Origin: Chloroflexota bacterium
GTDB taxonomy: Bacteria > Chloroflexota > Anaerolineae > Anaerolineales > UBA11858
Length of the DNA stretch: 5,654 nt
Assembly (NCBI GenBank): GCA_003513015.1
Contig: DOTA01000223.1
Span: forward strand, 3,569 to 9,222
Direction of reading: 5' to 3'
A program made the position numbers and the translations under genes. Of this stretch, positions 1 to 5,654 are shown one piece after another. Each line of letters opens with the position of its first letter. The stretch's first letter is position 1. The notes under the pieces are model-generated. The model made no database searches. It was given only the letters and a program-made list of their open reading frames with translations, and was not told where the DNA came from.

Positions 1-744
1 CCAGATCGCAGCTTGGGGAGCGTGACCACCGGCGATCTCAATAATTTCTTAGATTGGATGCAAAAAGGCCGCGGCGTTCCCTGTAGCCCGAAAACATTGG
101 CCCGCCGCATCACCTCAATCAAATCATTTTTCCGCTGGCTGCACGAAAATGGCATCCTTTTGGTGGATCCCGCTGAAAAAGTGGTGCAAAAATCCGTAAT
201 CAGCCCACTTCCCGAAATCTTAACCCCCGAGGAGATGGAAGCCGTGATCGAAATTGCCGATCAATTCCGGCATGGGGAAAACGCCGATACGCGCTATTAC
301 GCCTTGGTCACACTTTTGCTGGCAACCGGCATCAAAAAAGGCGAATGCCTAACTCTCAGCCCCAACCATGTAGAACTCGAGGCCCTGGATGGGCCGATCC
401 TGTTTGTGCGCTATGCCAATCCCAAATATCGTTACAAAGAACGAAAAATTTCACTACCCGAGGATTGGGTGGCCGTCTATCAGGATTATGCTGCCCAAAA
501 TCCACTAACGGATCGCTTATTTCCCTGGTCGCCGCGGCGATTGGAATACTTACTGGAAGATTTGAGTGATGCCGCGGGTTTGGAAAAACACCTGTCTTTT
601 GATATGTGCCGCTGGACCTGTGCCCTGACTGATTGGAATGCCGGAATCGAGCACAATAAAATCCGCCAAAAATTAGGTATTTCAAAAGTACAGTGGCGTG
701 AAGTCAAAATGAAATTACAACGCCTGGCTACCCAAACCGAATAA
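1..744 (+). CDS. Tyrosine recombinase/integrase-family protein, catalytically degenerate (5' end outside window)
   Basis: The frame is open to the left edge: codons for P-D-R-S precede the TTG at 13, so that TTG is not a convincing start and the N-terminus is missing. Numbering from position 13, residues 1-60 resemble the SAM-like core-binding domain of XerC/XerD (SPKTLARRITSIKSFFRWL, then DPAEKV), and 70-243 the catalytic domain (LTPEEMEAVIE, LLLATGIKKGE). Family members cut and rejoin DNA using R-K-H-R-H/W-Y. Here the first Arg is Lys (K108 in TGIKKGE), the beta-hairpin Lys is plausibly kept (KERKISLP, 142-149), the HxxR box reads DMCR (D197, R200), the LGH box reads LGIS (I223), and no Tyr occurs after Y179. 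The frame is intact, with no frameshift or internal stop, which suggests a maintained protein that may bind DNA without cutting it. The fold assignment is fairly secure; the loss of activity is inferred from my by-eye alignment. Confidence 0.8.
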   Translation, partial: PDRSLGSVTTGDLNNFLDWMQKGRGVPCSPKTLARRITSIKSFFRWLHENGILLVDPAEKVVQKSVISPLPEILTPEEMEAVIEIADQFRHGENADTRYYALVTLLLATGIKKGECLTLSPNHVELEALDGPILFVRYANPKYRYKERKISLPEDWVAVYQDYAAQNPLTDRLFPWSPRRLEYLLEDLSDAAGLEKHLSFDMCRWTCALTDWNAGIEHNKIRQKLGISKVQWREVKMKLQRLATQTE

Positions 745-766
745 CCGGTTTATTTTCCCGTAAGTG

Positions 767-802
767 ATACGGAATACACGTCCAGGTTGTATTCCGTATT
801 TT
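767..802 (+). terminator. Probable intrinsic terminator after the recombinase-like gene
   Basis: A perfect 12-bp inverted repeat (767-778 with 788-799, 9-nt loop) lies 22 bases after the recombinase stop codon and is followed by TTT before a G. The stem is AT-rich (4 of 12 pairs are G/C) and the T tract is short, so it would be a moderate terminator. No T run follows it on the minus strand, so it appears to act only on + strand transcripts. It ends about 30 bases before the phosphate permease start, so an operator or leader role for that gene is an alternative. Confidence 0.6.
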
Positions 803-830
803 GTTCTCTGCCAACTAAACCTGAGAATCT

Positions 831-1811
831 ATGCTTTATTTTTTAATTGCCGCCTCCGTTATATTTGATTTTTTGAACGGTTTTCACGATTCATCCAACA
901 TTGTGGCCACGGTGATCTCATCGCGCGCCATGAAACCCCGCACCGCCCTCATCATGACTGCCATTGCGGAATTCACCGCTCCATTTATTTTTGGGGTAGC
1001 AGTTGCCAAAACGGTGGGCAGCGAACTCATTGAACCCCATGCCATCACAATTACGGTGGTTCTGGCGGCAGTGCTGGCAGCGATCCTTTGGAATTTGATC
1101 ACCTGGCTGATCGGGATGCCGTCATCTTCATCCCATGCTTTGCTGGGTGGCTTGTTGGGGGCAGCAGTGCTGGCCTCTGGCTTTGGTGCCGTCAAAATGG
1201 AGGGGTTGATCAAAATTTTGCTGGCCCTACTTCTCTCACCTCCTTTAGGCTTTATCGTGGCATTTTTACTGATGAAACTGATACTTTTTCTCAGCCGCGG
1301 GGCCACACCCAAAATCAATGAATACTTTCGCCGATCACAAGTGCTGACTTCACTCAGTTTGGCGTTTTCGCACGGCAGCAACGATGCCCAAAAGACGATG
1401 GGCATTATCACCATGGGCTTGATTGCCGGAGGCTGGCAAGATTCATTTCATGTACCTGCCTGGGTGATCCTTTTAAGTGCCAGCGGAATAGCCCTGGGAA
1501 CCGCTTTTGGGGGTTGGCGGCTGATCAGAACTTTGGGCGGCAGAATTTACAAAATTAGGCCTGTAGATGCTTTCACCTCTCAACTGGCCTCAACCGGTGT
1601 GATTCTGGGTGCTTCTTTGCTGGGTGGCCCCGTGAGTACCACACAGGTTGTAGGATCATCCATCATGGGGGCAGGCGCGGCAGATCGCCCCAATAAAGTG
1701 CGCTGGCACATTGGCAAAGAGATGCTGCTGACTTGGGTGCTAACCATCCCTTGCTCGGCTAGTGTGGCAGCCCTGATTTATTGGCCGTTGAGCCTCATCT
1801 TTTCTCCCTGA
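831..1811 (+). CDS. pit: PiT-family inorganic phosphate permease
   Basis: Predicted 326-residue integral membrane protein that imports inorganic phosphate (usually as a metal-phosphate complex) coupled to protons or sodium. Both halves of the inverted-repeat PiT signature are visible: FDFLNGFHDSSN at 12-23 and FSHGSNDAQKTMG at 179-191. Each half also carries a second conserved stretch, GMPSSSSHALLGGLLG (95-110) and GPVSTTQVVGSSIMG (266-280). Long hydrophobic segments lie near 1-15, 40-60, 71-93, 103-120, 125-155, 210-228, 252-265 and 298-325. The length matches the short bacterial members of the family. ATG at 831 is preceded by a weak GAG (823-825); the signal-like first helix starts directly at this Met, which supports the choice. 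Its probable partner, the DUF47 protein, is encoded convergently one base away. No clear promoter or Pho-box-like repeat was seen upstream. Substrate is inferred from the family; other anions such as sulfate are possible but less likely. Confidence 0.93.
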   Translation: MLYFLIAASVIFDFLNGFHDSSNIVATVISSRAMKPRTALIMTAIAEFTAPFIFGVAVAKTVGSELIEPHAITITVVLAAVLAAILWNLITWLIGMPSSSSHALLGGLLGAAVLASGFGAVKMEGLIKILLALLLSPPLGFIVAFLLMKLILFLSRGATPKINEYFRRSQVLTSLSLAFSHGSNDAQKTMGIITMGLIAGGWQDSFHVPAWVILLSASGIALGTAFGGWRLIRTLGGRIYKIRPVDAFTSQLASTGVILGASLLGGPVSTTQVVGSSIMGAGAADRPNKVRWHIGKEMLLTWVLTIPCSASVAALIYWPLSLIFSP

Positions 1812-1812
1812 C

Positions 1813-2436
1813 TCACATCCACTTGACAACAATATCACCGATCACATTGGCAGCCTGATCACCGCGATCCGCGGCATTGGAGAGATGTCGGTAAATTTCG
1901 CGCAATTTCAGGATTTCCATAACCCCATTCAAATCCTCGGGAGCATCAAATAGCTTTGAGAGGGCCTCCCGATAAACATGTTCGACGCGGTTCTCCAGGG
2001 CTTTAGCCCGCACGGCGTGATCATTGGCAACACTGGGATGATCCGAGAGGCGCAGCACGCCCCGATAAACTTCCATAGCGGCATCCGCCAGCAGAGATAC
2101 GATCCGCACCAGATAATCGTTCGGTTCAACTTTGAAGATCACCATGCCATCTACAGTGGTGTTGGCATAATCTAACATATCGTCAATGGTGAGAGATAGG
2201 GTGTAAATATCTTCACGATCAAAAGGGGTCACAAAAGTGCGATTAAGCTCATCAATGAGAATGCGACGAACTTCATCGGCCTCTTTTTCGATGCGGGAAA
2301 CCTGCTCAGCCAGTGCATCATCAGGTTGTTTCATGTACTCGCGCAAAGCATCCATGCCCTGAACGGTAAATTCGGCTTGCTGTGTGAGTAATTCTAAAAA
2401 ACGGTTTGGTTTATGGCGTTTTCGAAATAGTTTCAT
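1813..2436 (-). CDS. DUF47/PhoU-like phosphate transport accessory protein
   Basis: Predicted 207-residue soluble, almost wholly helical protein of the DUF47 family (PhoU-like, often annotated as Pit accessory protein). Family hallmarks are visible: an E/D-rich first helix pair (RIEKEADEVRRILIDEL, 48-64), the TPFDREDIYTL box (70-80) followed by IDDMLDYANTTVDG (84-97), and the C-terminal LREIYRHLSNAADRGDQAANVIGD region (178-201). The acidic residues are candidates for metal binding, as in PhoU-type proteins. Family members are usually encoded beside pit genes and are thought to modulate the permease. Here the neighbour is indeed a pit gene, but on the opposite strand and convergent. ATG at 2436 is preceded by a purine-rich AAAGAGAG acting as a weak ribosome binding site; the ATG at 2455 is out of frame. 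A good -10 box lies just upstream, so it probably has its own promoter. The regulatory role is inferred from the family. Confidence 0.9.
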   Translation of the reverse strand: MKLFRKRHKPNRFLELLTQQAEFTVQGMDALREYMKQPDDALAEQVSRIEKEADEVRRILIDELNRTFVTPFDREDIYTLSLTIDDMLDYANTTVDGMVIFKVEPNDYLVRIVSLLADAAMEVYRGVLRLSDHPSVANDHAVRAKALENRVEHVYREALSKLFDAPEDLNGVMEILKLREIYRHLSNAADRGDQAANVIGDIVVKWM

Positions 2437-2464
2437 GAGTTCTGCTCTCTTTCATGGGGAGCCC

Positions 2465-2470
2465 ATTATA
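2465..2470 (-). promoter_or_regulatory. Candidate -10 box for the DUF47 gene
   Basis: On the minus strand these bases read TATAAT, a perfect sigma-70-type -10 hexamer, 28 bases before the DUF47 start codon. Transcription would begin about 20 bases before the ATG, leaving room for the AAAGAGAG ribosome binding site. No good -35 hexamer sits 16-18 bases upstream (the best is CGATAC), and the TG element is one base out of register for an extended -10. The position fits well, but a single hexamer in AT-rich DNA is modest evidence. Confidence 0.4.
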
Positions 2471-2560
2471 CTCAAATCTATAGCAAGGTATCGGGTAAGC
2501 CCAGGGAAATTGTATATTCTCTGGTAAAGAAGCAAAACCTTGAAATTTCTGATCTTCGCA

Positions 2561-2599
2561 GAATAAATAAGAACACCACTCCCATGAGGAATGGTGTCC
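2561..2599 (-). terminator. Intrinsic terminator of the LysM-CpaF-PilZ unit
   Basis: Read on the minus strand, 2599 to 2571 folds into a hairpin of about 12 pairs (GGACACCAUUCC with GGGAGUGGUGUUC, including a few G-U pairs) with a short UCAU-type loop. It is followed directly by the U-rich stretch UUAUUUAUUC (2570-2561). It begins 35 bases after the PilZ gene stop codon, before the DUF47 promoter region. This is the strongest terminator in the window and isolates the minus-strand pilus-type unit from the phosphate gene. Confidence 0.8.
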
Positions 2600-2634
2600 T
2601 ATAATCTTTTATAGGTTTCTAATATTTCTCTCTG

Positions 2635-3357
2635 TCAGGAAACCAGGGTGGTGCCTCGCTTTGGGGTTGTATCTTGAACCTCATTAAATAATTGGGTTTG
2701 TCGATCAAAGATATAACGGCGCAAAACGGCTTTATCTTGCTCGCTAGGAAAAGTCATAAACCCGATACGAAACGCGCCTGGGGTTTCATGGGGGTTATTG
2801 TAAGAAACCGTACCGGAGAATGACAACTCAACTTCTTCGATTTGCCCTGAAATTGGCACTCGAAGCTTCAAACGGACGCTATCTTTGGGAACTAGTTCTT
2901 TATCGAAATTCGGGATATCACTCGCAAGCAGAGAAATACCTTCCACAGAAATATCGAAAATACCGGCCACAAATTCATTTTTGCCGCGGTAAGAAACATT
3001 CACTTTCAAGTTATCTTTGGGTTGAATGCGAGTTTCCTTACGTCCTTCACGCATGCTTTGAGGATAGAGTAGGTTTTTGAGGATTGCCGAGCGGTGATGC
3101 ACATCCACAGAGGCAACTGTAGCCTGAATGGGTTTGGGAAATAAATCACTGTGGATCAAGATTTTGGTTGCCGGTAAAAGTGAAATGTTCTGCCCTGTGC
3201 GTGTAGAAACAACAATTTCACCGCGCCGTTTCGTCACCTCATTAAGACTTACGTCCAGGCTAAAAGAAACTCCTCGATACGAATTCACCAAGCTGATCGT
3301 CCGTTTCTGTTGGCTAATATATTCCATGTAGTTAAAGATTTCGTCGATCTCGCTCAT
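2635..3357 (-). CDS. PilZ-domain protein with YcgR-like N-terminal region, predicted c-di-GMP receptor
   Basis: Predicted 240-residue cytoplasmic protein. Residues about 20-98 form a beta-rich segment like the N-terminal domain of YcgR-type PilZ proteins. Residues about 102-218 are a PilZ domain carrying both cyclic-di-GMP-binding motifs: RKETR (R106 and R110, the RxxxR box) and DISVEG (D135, S137, G140, the D/NxSxxG box). With all key residues present, nucleotide binding is likely. The domain ends with the usual IGFMTFPSEQDKAVLRRYIFDRQ segment (198-220), followed by a polar tail. ATG at 3357 is chosen because GAGGA lies 3 bases upstream (3361-3365) and the following sequence fits the family. 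It sits 63 bases after the CpaF-type gene on the same strand with no terminator between, so it is probably cotranscribed. It may tune that ATPase or a motility or pilus output in response to c-di-GMP; this role is inferred from position only. Confidence 0.87.
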   Translation of the reverse strand: MSEIDEIFNYMEYISQQKRTISLVNSYRGVSFSLDVSLNEVTKRRGEIVVSTRTGQNISLLPATKILIHSDLFPKPIQATVASVDVHHRSAILKNLLYPQSMREGRKETRIQPKDNLKVNVSYRGKNEFVAGIFDISVEGISLLASDIPNFDKELVPKDSVRLKLRVPISGQIEEVELSFSGTVSYNNPHETPGAFRIGFMTFPSEQDKAVLRRYIFDRQTQLFNEVQDTTPKRGTTLVS

Positions 3358-3363
3358 TAATCC

Positions 3364-3411
3364 TCAGTTTTCCGTTACCGGAAATTCTTTGTAACGCATT
3401 TTCACACTCAT
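3364..3411 (-). CDS. Possible 15-codon ORF between the CpaF-type and PilZ genes
   Basis: An ATG at 3411 opens a 15-codon frame encoding MSVKMRYKEFPVTEN, ending in TGA at 3364-3366. A GAG near the CpaF-type stop codon (3418-3420) could serve as a weak ribosome binding site. Its TGA overlaps the GAGGA ribosome binding site of the PilZ gene, the geometry expected for translational coupling. I recognise no homologue and an ORF this short can arise by chance, so it may be only spacer sequence. Confidence 0.2.
   Translation of the reverse strand: MSVKMRYKEFPVTEN
3369..3384 (-). other. Small hairpin with GUAA tetraloop upstream of the PilZ ribosome binding site
   Basis: The minus-strand RNA reads UUUCCG-GUAA-CGGAAA: a perfect 6-bp stem closed by a loop that fits the stable GNRA class. 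It ends 3 bases before the PilZ gene ribosome binding site and has no U run, so it is not a typical terminator. It could mark an mRNA processing or stability site within the operon, or affect translation. It lies inside the possible micro-ORF. Short stems like this also occur by chance. Confidence 0.35.
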
Positions 3412-3420
3412 AAAAAGCTC

Positions 3421-4782
3421 TCAGATTACATGTTCTTCGGAACTAAAGATATCGATTGGTAGTTCAATATTGTTGACAGCAAATTTTTCTGAGAATTTCG
3501 GCCGCAAACCGGTGGCAGCCAGCTTACCCCACACTCGGCCATTCTGAAAGCCGGTCTGCTCGAAAACAAAGATATCTTGCAAGACAATGGTTTCGCTTTC
3601 CATACCTTGTACTTCAGTTACGTTGGTAACTCTACGAGTACCGTCACGCATACGTTGCATGTGAACCACCAGATCAATCGCAGAAGAAACCTGCTCGCGG
3701 ATGGCTTGTAAAGTCAACTCGGTGCCGGCCATCAAAACCATAGTTTCGATACGCCGCAGGGTATCGCGAGGCCCGTTGGAGTGAATGGTGGTCATCGAGC
3801 CATCGTGACCGGTGTTCATGGCTTGCAGCATATCGAGTGCTTCGCCACTACGCGACTCACCAACAATAATCCGGTCAGGACGCATACGAAGGGCGTTTAC
3901 TACCAGGCGACGAATCGTCACCTCGCCTTTGCCTTCGATGTTGGGTGGGCGATATTCAACCCGAATAACATGGTCTTGTTTCAATTGGAGCTCGGCGGTA
4001 TCTTCGATAGTGATGATACGTTCTCGGCGCGGAATAAAGGCTGAGACAACATTCAAAAGGGTGGTCTTTCCGGTGCCGGTACCACCCGAGATTACAATAT
4101 TGACGCGCGCTTCTACGCAGGCTTTGAGAAAGGTCACCAGATTGGGCGTTAGCGTACCGTTTGCAATCAGGTCTTGAGCAGTAAACGGCGTTTGGGCAAA
4201 TTTTCGGATGGTGAGTAAAGGCCCCTCCAGTGACAAGGGCGGGATGGTGGCATTGACACGGTAGCCATTAGGTAAACGCGCATCCACCATCGGAGAGGAT
4301 TCATCGACACGGCGGCCTAACGGTGAAACGATCCGGTCAATAATGCGCATTAGATGGGCGTTATCTTCAAAAACCACGTTCGTTCGTTCGATCAGGCCGT
4401 TGCGTTCAACAAACACATTTTTAGGCCCGTTGACCATAACTTCAGTAATCGAACCATCGTTTAAAAGAGGTTCGATAGGGCCATATCCTAAAATATCGGA
4501 TTGCACCCATTCCAGCATTTTGGCTCTAACTGAACGTGTATAGAGCAGATTTTCTTCCGCCAATACTTGATTGAAAAAGGTTTCAATCATCTGACGCATT
4601 TGTGGCAAATGGGTCAGGTTTACCTCGCCATCGGTTTCGGCTAACAATTTTCGTTGAACGCGATCGCGAATATGGTAAACGTCCGTTAATACGTTCCAGG
4701 TTTCAAGCTGCGAACCAGTCTGGCCAAAATTATCTGATGACCCCTGGGATTGTGCGGCAACGGCAGGGCGATTGGTAAACAT
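3421..4782 (-). CDS. cpaF: CpaF/TadA-type secretion (Tad pilus) ATPase
   Basis: Predicted 453-residue cytoplasmic hexameric ATPase of the type II/IV secretion superfamily, CpaF/TadA branch, which powers assembly of Tad/Flp pili or related secretion. Order of parts: a polar, probably disordered N-terminus (1-28); a helical N-terminal domain (30-95); the ILGYGPIEPLLND...EVMVNGP region typical of CpaF (97-120); Walker A GGTGTGKT (233-240, K239); Asp box TIEDTAEL (258-265); Walker B region RIIVGES with catalytic-type E309; then ALDMLQAMNTGHDGS and the His box MTTIHSN (330-336). The C-terminus has the usual RPKFSEKF...IF ending. Length is normal. ATG at 4782 follows AGGAG (4789-4793) by 6 bases. 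The residues after Walker B read ESRSGEA where many relatives have a GEVRGGEA or GECRGGEA pattern, a mild variant. It lies between a TPR-LysM gene and a PilZ gene on the same strand. Whether it serves a Tad pilus rather than another secretion machine cannot be told here, as no TadB, TadC or pilin gene is in view. Confidence 0.93.
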   Translation of the reverse strand: MFTNRPAVAAQSQGSSDNFGQTGSQLETWNVLTDVYHIRDRVQRKLLAETDGEVNLTHLPQMRQMIETFFNQVLAEENLLYTRSVRAKMLEWVQSDILGYGPIEPLLNDGSITEVMVNGPKNVFVERNGLIERTNVVFEDNAHLMRIIDRIVSPLGRRVDESSPMVDARLPNGYRVNATIPPLSLEGPLLTIRKFAQTPFTAQDLIANGTLTPNLVTFLKACVEARVNIVISGGTGTGKTTLLNVVSAFIPRRERIITIEDTAELQLKQDHVIRVEYRPPNIEGKGEVTIRRLVVNALRMRPDRIIVGESRSGEALDMLQAMNTGHDGSMTTIHSNGPRDTLRRIETMVLMAGTELTLQAIREQVSSAIDLVVHMQRMRDGTRRVTNVTEVQGMESETIVLQDIFVFEQTGFQNGRVWGKLAATGLRPKFSEKFAVNNIELPIDIFSSEEHVI

Positions 4783-4861
4783 ACAATGCTCCTATAAAAC
4801 AACGATCATTCACAGTCGGGTGATTCTTTTAAATATAGCGGAAGCACCCACAAATTGAGGA

Positions 4862-5654
4862 TTATTCTTCTCCACGCAAAACAGGGATGAGGATCCTTTG
4901 GCCTGTGTGAATATCTCCGGGGTCAGCGAGTTCATTGGCTGAAAGAATCGCTTCAACGGTAGTTCGATATTGGCTAGCGAGCTGAGTCAGATAATCACCT
5001 TCTTGAACATCGTGATAAACCGCAGAGTAGATCAGGTCTTCGGCGGGCAACACTCGTTTATAAAGCCTATAAGCTGTGCGAAACCACTCAATGCCAGCAT
5101 AGCGTTCAGCCTCATCGAGTAAGACAACCAACTCAGGGTGGGTATCTTGAACGATTTCACGGAAACCGACCCATTCAACGGCATGATGATAAAGGTTATC
5201 AGCTTTCTCGTACTCTCCTAAAATTCCATAGACATCTGCCATTTCGATCAAGGCCCAATAAACCTGTAGTTTGGCCTCAGGGCTATCGCCTGCAATCTCT
5301 GAGGCGCGCTGGAAATCTTCGATGGCAGATTCGTATACGCCGTTAGCAATTGATTTTCTTCCGCGCCGCATATAGGCATCATAAAGGGTTTGCGTGGCTG
5401 TGCCATTGGCATATTCTTTGTCATTTTCGTAGACCAGTTCAAGGTTATCAATGACAGCATCCCAATCGCCATCAATAAAGTTTTGTTGGGCGGTTAGATA
5501 TGCTTCAGTAAGTTGACGCTCCAACAACAGTTCCGGGTCATTCGGATGGATATTTAGGGCCAGATCAAAGTAGGCATTAGCAGTTGCTAATGCAGCCAGA
5601 GAATCTTCATGATCGATAATGGCAGCGCGGGCTTGTTCGAGGTAGCTTGCAAAA
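4862..5654 (-). CDS. TPR-repeat protein with C-terminal LysM domain (5' end outside window)
   Basis: The frame is open to the right edge, so the N-terminus is missing; a TTG at 5525-5527 lies inside the coding sequence and is not a good start. About 263 residues are visible. Most form helix pairs of tetratricopeptide type, for example ANAYFDLALNIHPND before the TTG, then (numbering from the TTG) NFIDGDWDAVIDNLELVYEND (16-36), ANGVYESAIEDFQRASEIAG (61-80) and YGILGEYEKADNLYHHAVEW (100-119). Residues 171-216 are a LysM module (DVQEGDYLTQLASQYRTTVE, then AILSAN and GQRILIPV), which in the family binds peptidoglycan or other GlcNAc polymers. The protein stops TAA at 4862, five residues after the LysM. 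LysM suggests an envelope location, but any signal peptide or membrane anchor would be off the window. It is the first visible gene of the unit, 79 bases before the CpaF-type gene. It could be a scaffold or anchor for a pilus or secretion machine; that is inference. Confidence 0.85.
   Translation of the reverse strand, partial: FASYLEQARAAIIDHEDSLAALATANAYFDLALNIHPNDPELLLERQLTEAYLTAQQNFIDGDWDAVIDNLELVYENDKEYANGTATQTLYDAYMRRGRKSIANGVYESAIEDFQRASEIAGDSPEAKLQVYWALIEMADVYGILGEYEKADNLYHHAVEWVGFREIVQDTHPELVVLLDEAERYAGIEWFRTAYRLYKRVLPAEDLIYSAVYHDVQEGDYLTQLASQYRTTVEAILSANELADPGDIHTGQRILIPVLRGEE

Noticed and set aside
13..15. TTG as start codon of the recombinase-like gene
   Set aside because: The frame is open upstream to the window edge, and the core-binding domain is incomplete if it starts here.
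884..1414. 176-codon open frame on the minus strand inside pit
   Set aside because: It lies antisense to a clearly identified PiT permease and its translation has no recognisable domain; it is a by-product of the pit codon pattern.
3812..4177. 121-codon open frame on the plus strand inside the CpaF-type gene
   Set aside because: Antisense to the Walker A/B region of a well-supported ATPase; low-complexity translation rich in S, T and R with no start signal.
4376..4396. CGTT-type short tandem repeat
   Set aside because: It sits in the conserved coding frame of the CpaF-type ATPase (VERNGLIERTN region) and is explained by codon use; too short for a functional repeat.
4818..4849. GGGTG/CACCC inverted repeat in the spacer before the CpaF-type gene
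   Set aside because: Only 5 bp with a 22-base AT-rich loop and no T run; too weak to call a terminator or operator.
4783..4861. Possible separate promoter for the CpaF-type gene (TATATT on the minus strand)
   Set aside because: No acceptable -35 hexamer at 16-18 bases; cotranscription with the upstream TPR-LysM gene is the simpler reading.
5525..5527. TTG as start codon of the TPR-LysM gene
   Set aside because: The same frame continues with TPR-like sequence (YFDLALNIHPND) to the right edge, so the start lies outside the window.

Overview
The window looks like a chromosomal segment of a moderate-GC bacterium, most likely a member of the Chloroflexota (Anaerolineae-like). That placement is an inference from the style of the proteins: a CpaF/TadA-type ATPase next to TPR/LysM and PilZ proteins, and a XerC-like recombinase of the type common in that group. 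No rRNA or other marker gene is present to confirm it. There are no tRNA or rRNA genes, no CRISPR array and no insertion sequence.

Layout. Positions 1-744 (+) hold the 3' part of a tyrosine-recombinase-family gene that enters from the left edge. It has lost most of the catalytic residues, including the nucleophilic tyrosine. A perfect 12-bp hairpin followed by a short T run (767-802) probably terminates it. At 831-1811 (+) is a PiT-family phosphate permease. It converges, with one base between the stop codons, on a DUF47/PhoU-like accessory gene on the minus strand (1813-2436). The permease and its likely accessory protein are therefore a functional pair arranged tail to tail rather than as the more familiar co-directional operon.

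The right half (2561-5654) reads on the minus strand and looks like one transcription unit entering from beyond the right edge: a TPR + C-terminal LysM protein (5' end outside the window), a CpaF/TadA-type secretion or pilus ATPase (3421-4782), a possible 15-codon ORF with a hairpin (3364-3411), and a PilZ-domain protein with an N-terminal YcgR-like region (2635-3357). A strong intrinsic terminator (2561-2599) closes it. The likely theme is a Tad-type pilus or related envelope machine, with its motor ATPase encoded next to a predicted cyclic-di-GMP receptor and an envelope-type repeat protein. No TadB/TadC membrane platform genes lie downstream of the ATPase before the terminator, so any such partners must be elsewhere.

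No wholly new system is evident. The points most worth a second look are the catalytically degenerate recombinase, the convergent phosphate pair, and the micro-ORF whose stop codon abuts the PilZ ribosome binding site.
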